A stretch of DNA of 64,000 nucleotides, taken from NCBI GenBank assembly GCA_009193035.1, contig SWDT01000202.1, positions 40,384 through 104,383 on the forward strand. The letters run 5' to 3'. Under the pieces are notes generated by a model that was not told the origin of the DNA, searched no databases, and saw nothing but the letters and a program-made list of their open reading frames with translations. Below are positions 10,708 through 22,300 of this stretch, piece by piece (positions within the stretch are counted from its first letter, which is position 1; the number at the start of each line of letters is the position of its first letter). This DNA comes from Halicephalobus mephisto. Lineage: Eukaryota; Nematoda; Chromadorea; Rhabditida; Panagrolaimidae. The translations under genes were made by a program, and so were the position numbers.

Positions 10708-13700
10708 ATGGAAGCGAACACTGTCGACGTCGGATTTATTTGGAAGCAGATTACCGAGCGGAAGAATAGTGAAAAATATAATTATAATTTTAAAATTTAC
10801 ATAGAATTTAGAAAATTCAATAAAAAATTAAAATTTTACCGTACTGTGGTCTAAAACGGTCGACGTTGAAAATCAAAGTTGAATTTTTACATAGTTCACC
10901 AAGTTGGTCGAATGTTGCGCGCAAACTGCAAATTTAATTTTTATTTTAATTTCGAAATTTCCATAAATTTAAATTTGTGCTGATCAAGCTGCTCAAACAT
11001 TGCACGCAACCTGCAGTTTTCATTTTGATTTATCCTCATAAACATTGCGCGCAACCTGCAGATTTCATATTGATTTATTTTCGTAAACATTGCGCGCAAC
11101 CTGCAGATTTCATATCGACTTATCTTCGTAAACATTGCGCGCAACCTGCAGTTTTCATTTTGACTTTGATGCCAATTATTTTATAAATCTCGACACTGGT
11201 TTTTTCATTCAAGTGCATAGTGAAAAATTTGATTTTTTTATTTTAAAATCGAATTATTTACATTTGCAACATGGGATATTTGTGTTTAGATTCTTTTCAG
11301 AAACAAACTACATTCCGATTATTGTGAGATTGTTGGATCGCGATTGGGAAGCTTGTCTAAAGTATGTAAGGCTTACAGGGGGAAGGGGGTCCCAGAAAAG
11401 TATCATATAAGCTTTACATATTTTAGATAAGCTCATTTATAACTTATTTTAGTTTTTCTTAATTTAGGGAACTTGTCTAAAATATGTAAGGCTTACAAGG
11501 GAAGGGGGTCCCAGGAAAGCACCATGTAAGCCTTATGTATTTTAGACAATCTCCCTTAGGGGTTCCTGATCCATGTGTAGACAAAAATATGTGGAAATAA
11601 CTTTATGGAGGTCAAAAGCACGAGATAAATCACAACTTTATAAAATTATTGCGCAATTTTAAATTCCCGCCAATCCACAATTGTACATTTTTCGTTGGTC
11701 CTCAGGATATTTCCCTTCGGGACCAAAGTTATACAACCTTCCACTAAAATAGATTCTGTACAATTCAACACACTCAAATAAATAGTGTCCGATCCAACAA
11801 AAATATCCGTCGAATTTTTCTAAATTTAAATAATTAAAACTTTACACTAAAAAATTAAAAATTTTTAATGAAAAATACTTTTCAAATACGAAAACTGTAG
11901 ATTTTTACTGTATTGATTTTTATTTATATCTACAGTAATGAAAAAAGAGAATTTTTTGATTTAGAAACTTTGGTTTAAATTTTTTGGAATTTTATGTTTT
12001 AAATTTTTTTATATATTTATAGTATAATTTTTAAATAAAAAATACTATTTCACAAATATCAAGAATCTAAGTTCTTACTGTATCGGTAATTAATAACTTT
12101 TTTGTTTTGTATCTACAGTAACTTATATAAAAAAAATGAAATTTTTGATTCGGAAATTTTAAATTTTTCGGAATTTTATATTTTAAATATTTTAAATTTT
12201 TCGGAATTTTATATTTTAAATTTTAAATTTTTTATATATTATAATATAATTTTGAATAAAATATCAAAAAAAAATTTTAAAAATTACTACAAAAGAATTT
12301 TCAGTTAACGAAAGTCCCCGAAACATCCTTGATCAGCGAAGGCAAGGGATTTTCGTCCAAGATTTACTCTGTAAAGTTGTTTCTCGAAGAAAACAAAGAA
12401 TATGGATTCTGTGTCAAGGTAAGTCAACTATTTTTCAAACACATTATCAAGTAATTGTGTTGTATCTGTTGATCCAAGTGGCCCGCGTACCGATCAGAAA
12501 AGTAATATTATAGAAAAGGCTTATTTAGCAGATGCCTAAGGCACAATACCAAAATCTGTGTCTGATTTGACACCATAATAAATATATAACAATTCTCGTC
12601 AAAAGGAACTGTATGTTCTCTTATCGATTTTAAAGAAATCCGTCCGGGACCAAGCTCTTTTTGTTAATATTAAGGGAATCTGTTCAAGACCAAGCATTTC
12701 CTTTTCGATTTTAAAAAAATCCATCCAGGACCAAGCACTCCATTGTTGATTTTAAAAAAATCCGTTTGGGACCAAGCGTTCCATTGTCGATTTTAAAGAA
12801 ATCTATCCAGGACCAAGCGCTTTTTGTCAATGTTAAAAAAATCCGTCCGGGACCAAGCACTCCCCTATCAATGTTAAAGAAATCCGTTCAGGACCAAGCT
12901 CTTTTTGTTAATATTAAGGGAATCCGTTCGGAACCAAGCACTCCCTTTTCGATTTTAAAGAAATCCGTTCGGGACCAAATGTTCCCTATTTGTTGCACTT
13001 CCTTCTAAGGATGGAGTGTCCGATCCAACTAATTGGTTAACTGAATTATCAGATCCCAAGCACTTTCCATCTGGAATCTAGCATCATGGCCGCCGCAGAA
13101 AACTTGACGGAAGACCGAATTCAAGAAGAAAAGCAAAAAGCTCGAAGGATGATCGCTCAAGGCCATCTGAGGGAACTAAATTTTTACAAATTTGCTTCAC
13201 AAAATATTCCTCCAAATTTCATGAAAATTCCGAAATTCATATATGGAAGAGAGTGGACGAAGGATCAAGAGGTTCGTTTACGTTTTTGATGAATAACTTT
13301 GTTATTAAACTTTACAATTCAGAAGATAAATAACAAAAGTGTTTTTTAAGATTAAATATTTCTCTTCTGATGCGAAATTCAAAGATTTTTCAGAATCCGA
13401 TGTCAGTTTTCGTTATACAAAAAAAACTATTTTTTTGAAGAAGTTTTTTGAATGTAACTTTTTCGAATTTCGTTACTATATACTTAATTGCATACGGTTA
13501 GATTCAGAATTCAATTCTGCACCGAATGATATATAACAAACTTGGATCAAATACCGCACAACTTCAGAAAACGTGGATTCTGAAAGCGCTGCCCAGGTAT
13601 TTCGGTTGTGATGTTTCTGTCTCAAGCATCTATGTTCCAATTTAAAAGTTAAAATTCTACAAAAAGCACTTCTAATACTGTAATAAAACTTGTAGATTCT

Positions 13701-15447
13701 GAATCTAATATTATAATAAGAAATCAAGCTTCAGAATCCAGGATTCTGAGTTAAATAATATTTATTTTTAGAGAATTTATATCTGAAATATTTATTTTCG
13801 AATTAGAACTAAATAAAAAGCACTTCTAATACTGTAATAAAACCTATAAATTCCGGATCTAAAACCATAATCAAACACCAACCTTTAGAATCCAGGATTC
13901 TGAGTTAAATAATATTTATTTCCAGAGAATTTATATCTGAAATATTTATTTTCGAATTTTCGAATTACAACTGAAAAGGCACTTATAATACTGTAATAAA
14001 ACCCATAAATTCCGGATCTAAAATTGTAATAAAAATCAACCTTCAGAATCCAGGATTGTGAGGACGAACTCTGGATTTTAAGGATACCTTAATTTTTACA
14101 TCGAAATTCTACAAAAATTTGTATTTACCTAAAATGACTTTTAAAACACTATAACAGACAAAGTTATTTAAAGTCATTTTTTGTTTTTTAAAGCTGTGAA
14201 AATTGGAACAAATTCTTAGGACGGGAACGTCCCAGCACAGGTATTTCGTAATCCTGTCTCCCCATGGATACCTGTACAAAATATCAATGCAAAACAAAAT
14301 CTGTTATGTTATTGATCTTTGATCTTCTGGATTTTTGAAGAACATATTAGGAAGCTAGCCTAAAATATATAAGGATTACAAGGGGGGAGGGGGTCCCAGG
14401 AAAGCAACATATAAGCTTTACATATTTTAGGGAAGCTTCCTTATAAGTTATTTTAGTTTTTTTTTAATTTAGGGAGCTTGTCTAAAAAATGTAAGGCTCA
14501 CAAGAGGGGGGTCCCAGGAAAGCAACATGTAAGCCTTATGTATTTTAGATAAGCTCATTTATAACTTATTTTGGTTTTTTTTTAATTTAGGGAGCTTGTC
14601 TAAAATATATAAGACTTACATACTGTTTTTCCGGGACCCCCTTCCCCCTGTAAGCCTTAAAAATTTTAGACAAGCTCTCTTATTCGAAAATTTTTAGGGA
14701 ATTATATTGATGGAAGATTTTTCTCCAGTTTGTAAAAAAGAATTTGTTCTTCGTGAGCCTTTCTCTCATCCTCAAATCCTGCTGTTGATAGAGCAGATTG
14801 CGAAACTTCAGATATCTTCGATAAAAAAAGAAAATTTAATCCAGGAATTTCCGATTTTGGAGAACACAGTCAATTCGATTTCGAAATATGCTCATTTAAG
14901 TTGCGAAATTTTGCTTTCGAAAAATTTGGATTTTTTTACGGAAGAAATAGCTGCAAAAATTTTGGATTTTTCTAAAAAAAATACTTTAATTCAGTTATTG
15001 AGCCGGATTTCGGACGATATCCAGCCGGTGCTTGTTCATTCAGCCATCTGGCCGGGAAACGTCCTGTGGGATTCAGAAGACGAAGTTGAACTTATCTCGA
15101 TCCTGGATTGGCAAAGTTGCTTTTTCGGATCTCCCACGGCCGATCTGGCCGCTCTTTTGGCGATTTCCGTCACTGGCCAAGAAAGACGACTTCACGAAGA
15201 CGAATATCTACAGTACTTTGTTGTTTGTTTCAACAATCTTCGAAATCAGTCTTCAGAAAAAGAAAAAATTCCAATTTTAAATTTCGAAATTATCAAAGAA
15301 AATTACGGTAAAAGTCTACTGTATTCGATGATAGAACTGGTGATCATCATCGTCACGAATCCTCTGGACGACGTTCCGGAGCCTTCAGAATCCCTCGGAA
15401 CGATGACGAAGAGACTCAAATTTCTCATTGAAGACGTTTTTGAATAA
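10708..15447 (+). CDS. CHK/EcKinase-like (DUF1679-type) protein, probable pseudokinase
   Basis: Phase-consistent model of 402 aa: exons 10708-10768, 11301-11365, 12305-12418, 13053-13271 and 14698-15447. The last three are well supported, the first two less so. The family has an aminoglycoside-phosphotransferase/choline-kinase fold. Visible motifs: glycine-rich SEGKGFSSKIYSVKL (P-loop region), FCVKIPS (ATP-binding Lys region), GIILMEDFS (hinge, family pattern G-hydrophobic-MEDLS), and LDWQSCFFGSPTADLA (metal-binding DWQ motif). The catalytic loop reads HSAIWPGN where the family has H-G-D-L-W-x-x-N, so the catalytic Asp is Ala. C. elegans relatives are numerous and linked to detoxification; a phosphorylation target is unknown. 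ATG 10708 follows TATTCAG (10696) by 11 nt. Confidence 0.75.
10905..11165. repeat. 45-bp minisatellite (TTGCGCGCAACCTGCAG)
   Basis: Four clear tandem copies of a 45-bp unit, CATTGCGCGCAACCTGCAG plus an AT-rich spacer ending TCGTAAA, run from about 10998 to 11165, with more diverged copies from 10905. Because 45 is a multiple of three, both strands keep long open frames that are not genes. Related cores occur at 7840-8010. Confidence 0.75.
11352..11550. repeat. Palindromic splice-site-bearing elements, units 1-2
   Basis: Two ~90-bp hairpin units. Each has the left arm AGCTTGTCTAAARTATGTAAG, a G-rich centre (AAGGGGGTCCC) and the complementary right arm (GTAAGCCTTATGTATTTTAG). Unit 1 supplies the GTAAGG donor (11366) of the kinase-like gene's exon 2. 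Within each unit GTAAGG and a distal TTTTAG are 60-61 nt apart (11366-11426 and 11486-11545). Confidence 0.7.
11560..12304. other. AT-rich intron sequence of the kinase-like gene
   Basis: No gene or strong repeat is seen. It holds a short direct repeat (TTTTAAATTTTTCGGAATTTTATATT at 12155-12215) and several TACTGTA/TACAGTA heptamers. The acceptor TTTTCAG ends at 12304. Confidence 0.4.
12590..12990. repeat. ~50-bp minisatellite (AAATCCGTCCGGGACCAAGC)
   Basis: About eight head-to-tail units with the core AAATCCGTYCGGGACCAAGC and a spacer, either CTTTTTGTTAATATTAAGG or CTCCCTTTTCGATTTTAAAG. They lie in the intron between the 12305 and 13053 exons. The open frame across them is a by-product of the repeat. 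Confidence 0.8.
13600..14236 (+). mobile_element. MITE family 1, copy B
   Basis: Ends are inverted copies: TTTCTGTCTCAAGCATCTAT then GTTCCAATTT at the left, and AAATTGGAAC then AAATTCTTAGGACGGGAACG at the right. The interior holds three ~155-bp repeats, each with TTCAGAATCCAGGATTCTGA and CTTCTAATACTGTAATAAAA. It lies in the last intron of the kinase-like gene and is the mirror of copy A 4.4 kb upstream. Confidence 0.8.
14345..14690. repeat. Palindromic splice-site-bearing elements, units 3-5
   Basis: Three further copies of the GCTTGTCTAAAATATGTAAG hairpin. Unit 3 (14352-14435) has AT instead of the GT donor. Unit 4 has GTAAGG at 14491 and TTTTAG ending at 14548. Unit 5 (to about 14675) has its G-rich centre in the opposite orientation, reading CCGGGACCCCC. 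The true acceptor of the final kinase-like exon (TTTTTAG, 14697) follows directly. Confidence 0.7.
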
Positions 15448-16311
15448 ATTTTATTATTTTTCGAAAAAATGGAATGTGAATTTCAACGGAAAAAAATAAT
15501 TTAAAAATTAATTTGGCTACGAGTTCATTGAGTAGTGGATGAGCATGCCTGACTGAGCTGACAACGAAAAAACTTTAAACATCCTTTTCAAACCAAACTA
15601 TATACCATTTCGTAACTGTTAAAGTAGTTATTCAAAATCTGTTTTGTATTTTTGATGGATATTTTTCCGAAGAAAGATAAGCGAAAATAAAAAAAATTGG
15701 TTTTCATATATGAAACTTTTAAAATTTCAAAGTTTTTTTGTAACTTATTTCGAAATTTATAGAATTTTTATCAAAGATTTCTTTAGTATTTTAACTTGAT
15801 AAAAAATGAGTTTTCATATATGAAATGTTTAAAATTTCGAAGTTTTTTTGTAACTTATTTCGAAATTTATCTAATTTTTATCAAAGATTTCCTTAGTATT
15901 TTGAATTGATAAAAAATAAGTTTTCATATATGAAATATTTGAAATTTCGAAATTTATCCATTTTTTATCGAAGATTTTCTCAGTATTTTAAATAAATACT
16001 ATTTTAAATTGATAAAAAATGAGTTTTCATATATGAAATGTTTGAAATTTCGAAGTTTTTTGTAACTTATTTCGAAATTTATGGTTTTTATCAAAGATTC
16101 TTTTAGTATTTTAAATAAATACTATTTTGGAACTATAGAAAAAGATAAAAATATGAATTTTCATATATGAAATGTTCGAAAATTTCGAAATTTTTGTGGA
16201 TTATCTTAATTCTCAAAAATCCAGATTCCGAATGTACTTTTTAACTGTTTCGATTTGATATATAATTGGTTTCAGAAGGTTATTTTGATTAAAGTTAATT
16301 CTTTGACGAGA
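15448..16311. repeat. Intergenic region between convergent genes with ~135-bp tandem repeat
   Basis: From about 15690 to 16195 a unit recurs about four times, with the cores AGTTTTCATATATGAAATGT and TAACTTATTTCGAAATTTAT. ATTTCATATATGAAA is itself palindromic. The rest is the 3' flank of both neighbouring genes. Confidence 0.65.
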
Positions 16312-19300
16312 CTATTGCTGGAGGACACAGTACCTTTCGCACTCCGACTTCGAGTCGAATCTGTTTCCGTTGCCGCCGCAGCCGTGGTGGAAGAAGAGTT
16401 TGCACTTCTTGTCTTGGATACTGTAGTAGTACTGTAAATTAGTCTTGGGGGATGGTTCGTCTTCTCTGCAAACTCGGCCTTCTGTGGGTTTCAGATGACA
16501 GAGAGATTTGTCCAAAGTTGTTTTTGTTTTGGAACGTCGACCTTCGATTTCAAAAGGATCTTCTGCAGAGTCGATTCTCACATGACCGTCTTCAACAAGA
16601 CTTTCTGGAGATTTCATGCTGGAGAAAATTATTTCACGAAGTTTATCATGACGATCAACAGGTTTCAGAAACATGTGGCCATAAGGCACTTCCTGACCGC
16701 CTAAGGGCATCTCCGCCGGAGGAACAGCTATCGGACCAGAGGCGTCCGGATAGCCATTCGGAGTCAATCCAGAAGCTCCTCCAGGGACTCCAGAAGTTCC
16801 AGAAACTCCAGAAGTTTCAGAAACTCCAGAAGCTCCTTCAGAAGTTCCTCCAGAAACTCCAGAAGTTCCAGAAATTCCAGAAGCGTCATTTCCGCCGAAT
16901 TCCGCGACAGTTTCGCCTTCAACATTGTTTTCGAGTTCTTCAGGAGCTAAAATTACTCCATTTTTATATTATTTTAAAATTTAAAAAAGTGAAAATTTTT
17001 AAATAAATATCTCAAGAAAAATTTTTTAAAACTTTTAAAATATTAAATTCACAAAATTCTGAAAATGAAGATTTCCTAATGGATTCTGGAACGTTTTACA
17101 AATTTTTATGAAATTTTTAGATTTTTGAATTTTCTATAATTTTATTAATAAAAATACAAACTTACCGATAGGGGCACGGGGTTTGGGAGTGCTCAGTTTT
17201 GGGGGTTTGGGATCGCTGGGGAGGGAACCTCGTTCGACGATTTCTCCGGGATTCGCCCGACGATGGCCGAAATAAGGGGCATCGACGGGGGGAGGAGGGA
17301 TGTTGCTTGCTTGGATCGCCAAAGGACAACAAAGTCTGACATCTCTTTCGAGATCCATGGAACAATAGTATCCTTTAGGACAAAGTTCATGACCATCGAA
17401 ACCAGCTCCACAAGATTTAGCTTTTCCGTTGGATTCTAGAAGAGCGTCAGATCCGTCGGGACACATGTTCTCCGGGAGAGGGATACTGATAGGGTTAGAA
17501 CCTCCAGAACCTCCAGATGACTGAGAAGTTTCTGCAGAAGAGACTCCAGAAGACGGCTGAGAATATTCATGGTTAATTTCACCTGATTCAGCAGCCGAAG
17601 GAACAGAGTTCACAGGTTGTGCTCCAGGACTGGCTCCAGAAGCAGGTACTGTAGAAGCCCCACTAGGGTTAGCTCCAGAAGCAGGTACTGTAGATTCTCC
17701 ACTAGGGTTAGCTCCAGAAGTAGGTACTGTAGATTCTCCACTAGGGTTGGCTCCAGAAGTAGGTACTGTAGATTCTCCACTAGGGTTGGCTCCAGAAGCT
17801 GGAACAACGGAATCTCCTCCGGGACTTACTGCAGGAGCGTCGTATCCATCACCGCCTTGTTCTGTAGCTACTCCGTGGGCGTGATGGTGTTCGTGATGAT
17901 GATGATGTCCATTGGCATTACCAGCAGAACTGATGAAAGGTTTTCTTCTGATTTCTTTTTTTCTTGAAGTTAAAATTGATTGAAGATTAATAGGATCTTC
18001 AGGACAACAAACATCAGGAGGTCCTTGTCTACAGTAATATCCAACAGGACATCCGATAGAATCCGCTTGATTTCCGCAAAGAACAGGAGCATTTTCGCCT
18101 AAGGGCAATTTTCCCCCAGGACATCTTCCAGGAAGAACTTTAGGCTGTTCTGTGGTCGTCGTAATCACAATTCCAAGTTTACAACGTTGTTCACATCCTG
18201 ATTTCGTGGCGAAATTGTTAGAATTTCCTCCACATCCAGAATAATAAAAAAGTCTACAACTGTCGACTTTGATGTCGTAGAAGTACCTCAAATGGGCTTC
18301 GTTGCAGGACCCTTTATCGACGACTTGAGTACATGGATTCACTCTCAAGTGGGCCAATTTGTCAACAGATCCCGCTCTGGATATCTGAGTGACGGGTTTG
18401 TCGTCGAATCTGAGGGGCTTCGTAATGTGGTCGATGGAGAAGGCGGTCGGAGGAAGGGCCTGACGTCTGAATCTCTTCAAAGTCTGAATATGGATCTGTG
18501 TCGGAATTGATTTATATCCATGTTTAACTTCTTCTCCGTCATAACCACCGAATATATGAGTGTCATAAGGATCGTCAGCGTTGGGACAACAGAAAAAGTC
18601 CATTCCGTTGAAGTAACAGACGCTGTTTTGGGGACATTGGTTCTTCCCCGGAAGACACATGACCGATCTTCCGTCGGCGTACTTCATCTCATCCAATCCA
18701 TTGGGACAGACAGGGATTCTGGGAGCTTCGGTAGGTTCTTCCGGAAGATTTATGCCTTCAGGAACACCTCCTGAAAGAAGATCGAAATCATTTACCAAAT
18801 CGATATCCTTGTCCTTGGGAACATTCGCGACTCCTCTCTGTTTCGGAGATCCATCTTGATAGTTCAATCCACCCTGAGGGGACGGGGCAATGATGCTTTG
18901 AGATTCCTTTCCAGTAGGGGTCATTTTAGGCAAAGCAGGTTCTGCTCCATATCCAGAAGTCTTCGGAACTTCCGGAGCAGCTGGAGCTTCTGGAGCTTCC
19001 GGAGCAGCTGGAGGTTCTGGAGCTTCTGGAACTTCTGAAGCAGCTGGAGGTTCTGGAGCAGCTGGGGCTTCTGGAGCCGGGGGTTCTGGAGCAGGTTGAT
19101 TTGGAGCAGAAGCTGGAGGATTATCAGGAAGTTCTTGAATCTGGTTTCCGTCGTAACTTTCAACGTTGGTAGAACCCTTCTGAACAGGTGGTGGAAGAGG
19201 TTTCTTTTGTGGTTTGTCGGATCTTTGTTTTGGAATAATTCTGATTCCGAGATTACAGACATTTTCACAGTCTCTCTGGGTTTCGAAACGATTGTCGTTT

Positions 19301-22300
19301 CCGCCGGATCCTCTGAAGACCATCTGTTCGCATCTGAGGTTCTTGGGGTTGAAGTACCAGCTGGGGAAGTACCCTTTGCCCGATCCGCCGTCCTTGGGTC
19401 GTTTGCATCTCTCCGGAAGAGCCGCAGTTGCCGCAGGCAATCCACATTTATTTTCGCAAGAATTTCTATCAAGAAAATTATTTGCATTTCCTCCACAAGA
19501 TCCATATGAAAATTCTTGACAAAATCCTTTTTCAGCATTATAGAAATATCTTGGAATAAAATTTGTACAATTTCCAGCATCTGGAGGAAGAACACAAGTT
19601 TCGTCTTCCTGAACAGGGACCTGAGGCGGACCAAACACCTCAGGCAAGACCCCCGGGGACGGTTTCGTCGGCAATGGCCGGGGTTTGAAGGCCGTTGTTG
19701 AAACAGTCGTTGGAGGAACAGTACTCTCAACTAAAACAACAACAATTATAAAAACTATTAAAATTATTAAAATTTGAGCTTGCAGAATGTAAATAACACA
19801 CTTCAAAAAAATTAGTGCAAAAAAAAAAGCAAAAAAATTATGCAAAAAAAAAAAAGAAAAAAAGGACTGAAGCTGTGCACGAAGAAGAAGAAGAAGCAAA
19901 ACGGTTTGGAGCTCCCAATAGTCAACTGAAAACCTTTTGATGTCGTCGATGAAGGGGTCGATGAAGTTGTATTTTCTGTGATTTTTTCAATTCGAACTTC
20001 ATTTTTGATCAAATCAGCTTTTGTCGGAAAAATCTTAGTTTCTCCAGAATTCCTATTTTCCTCATTAGTTATTTCAATCAAATCAGATTTTTTAACAAAT
20101 CCATCAACAAGTCCATCGACGGATCCATCGATGACTCTATCAACGACTTCATCGATAGATCCATTAACAAGTCTGTCAATAGACTTATTAACAGATTTAC
20201 CGACAAATCCATCGATGAGTTCATCGACGGGTCCATCAACGGATCCATCAATCAAGCTATCAGGCAAAGTAATCGGTTTACGACCAATTGAATTACCAAT
20301 CAACTGAATTTCTCTGGAAGCAAAGGCAGAAGCAGAGTTGGAACTCTCAGGATTACCTGGGGGTGCAATCGGGCTTCGAACATTTGATTTTTCTCCAAAA
20401 ACTTTATACTCTCCACCCGAACTTGGGGATACTGTAGATTTCTCTTCAGGAGTTTTTGTCGTTCTTTCAGCAGTCAAAACAGAATCAGGTCCATATCCCG
20501 GAGCTTGGGGTTCTCCTTCTTCCTCTTCCGGAAGCAACGAAGCAGTTTCATGACCAGAAGCAAGAACTTCTTCTTCGTGACCTTGTTCAGAATGAGGAAC
20601 AATCGTCTCCAAACCTTCTACTGTAGTCTCAGAATTTTCTACCGTAGTCCCAACTTCCACTGTAATCTCAGAATTTTCTACCGTAGTCGTTGGAACTTCT
20701 GTAATGACTTCTACCGTAGTCGTTGGAGCTACTGTAGTGACTTCTACCGTAGTCGAAGGGCTTGCAGTAGAAGTAGATTCAATCGGTTTGATCTTGATCA
20801 TCCCATCACGAGTGTTCTGAATCGCTTCCATGTTGTAAGATCCACCTTTAGGTTTCGCAACATTAGCCGGCCACAAATCTTGAGGATGAGGAACCACAGG
20901 ATGCGGAGGTTCTGGAGTAAATCCAGGAACAACCGGAGGTTGAGGAGGAATATATTGACTATTAATATCTTTTGGTGGATTTTGATAATCCAATCTAACA
21001 GGAGGATTAGGAGGTTGATACGGCGAAATATTTGAATGTTCCTTGATGGAAGCTTCATTGAATATAGGTTGAGCAAATTGTTTTCCAACATCAACAGGAG
21101 GGAGTTTCGGGGGTAACTGAGGGGGATGGGGTTGAAAATGAGGTACTTGTGCAATTGGTTTCAAAGGAACAGATTTCTCCACAGGAATTTGCGGAGAAGG
21201 AAGTGCTGGAAAAGTGACATGTTTGGCAAAGTGATAATAAAAAAGTGCAAAAAAAAAATAAATTATTTAAAAATAATTATCAAAAAACTTGGAGGAACTG
21301 TGTAATTTTCGAGGTACTCAACAAGGACACAAAATTGATCCCCAAAGTACTCAAAAAAACCACATAATCAGTCCTCAAGAAATTCGAAAAATGTGCAAAA
21401 GCAAAAATTTCTCCCTGTGGTCTCCACGTACGTCGAGTCGTCGATTCAGAAGTGCCCTCAGGGGCATTTGTTGGAACGAACACTACTGGTTTTCTCGATG
21501 GTACTTCCGAAATCCTCGAGAACACCGAAGATCCAAGACCTTCCGATGTCGTTGTCGAAGGTGCAAAAGTGCTAGCAATACCTACAGTAGGCAATGGAGA
21601 GCCCATAACAGACGTCCTATTTTGTTGTTGAACAAAAACCTGTGATGTATGTCTTTGTTCAACAAACGGCCAAACAGGAACTCTCTGTGCAGGTTGTAAA
21701 GGTGCTTGAGTGCTCTGAATCAAACCAAAAGGTTCTCGCGTGTATAATGAAGTCCGTGAAAGTGCTGGTGTTTGAGAAATAAAGACAGTACTTTGAACAG
21801 GAGGTCTCGTCTGAACATATGAAGGTGTAGAAGAGGGTGTAGGACGAGGAGGTCTCGTCTGAACTGGTGGCGGAGGGGGTCTCGTCTGAACAGGTGGCGG
21901 AGGTGGGGGTTGTGTTTGAGGAGATGGTACCTTAGTGACAGGAACATGCACAATTTCCTCTCTTTCAGGAACTCCTGGAAGGATTCAAGGGTGCCATACA
22001 GTAATGTTAAAATTTCGAACATTTTAGTTTCAGAAATGTGATTCAAAAACAAAAGGATATACAGTAGGATTCGTGATTAAATTGTTCGAGAAAAAATTTT
22101 TAAACTTAAACTTACGTGAAAATCTAGCACAGTGAATTTCGCATTCTCTTCTGGAGTAGAAGTGGTTTCTGTTTCCGGCACATCCGCCGTACTGGAAGGG
22201 CTCGCATTCCCCTCGGTCCGAGTTGAAGTGCCACCGTTCGACGAACTTCTTGCACGGGCCGGGGTCGACGGGTTGGGAGCACTTTTCCCCGAGATCCCCT

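Noticed and set aside
10941..11186. ORFs on both strands with 15-residue repeats
   Set aside because: Product of the 45-bp minisatellite.
12766..13008. 80-codon ORF with repeated residues
   Set aside because: Product of the ~50-bp minisatellite in an intron of the kinase-like gene.
18921..19730. 269-codon ORF antisense-frame within the mlt-11-like exon
   Set aside because: Same strand but a shifted frame of the Kunitz exon; Leu/Gln-rich shadow of the Pro/Glu/Ala linker.
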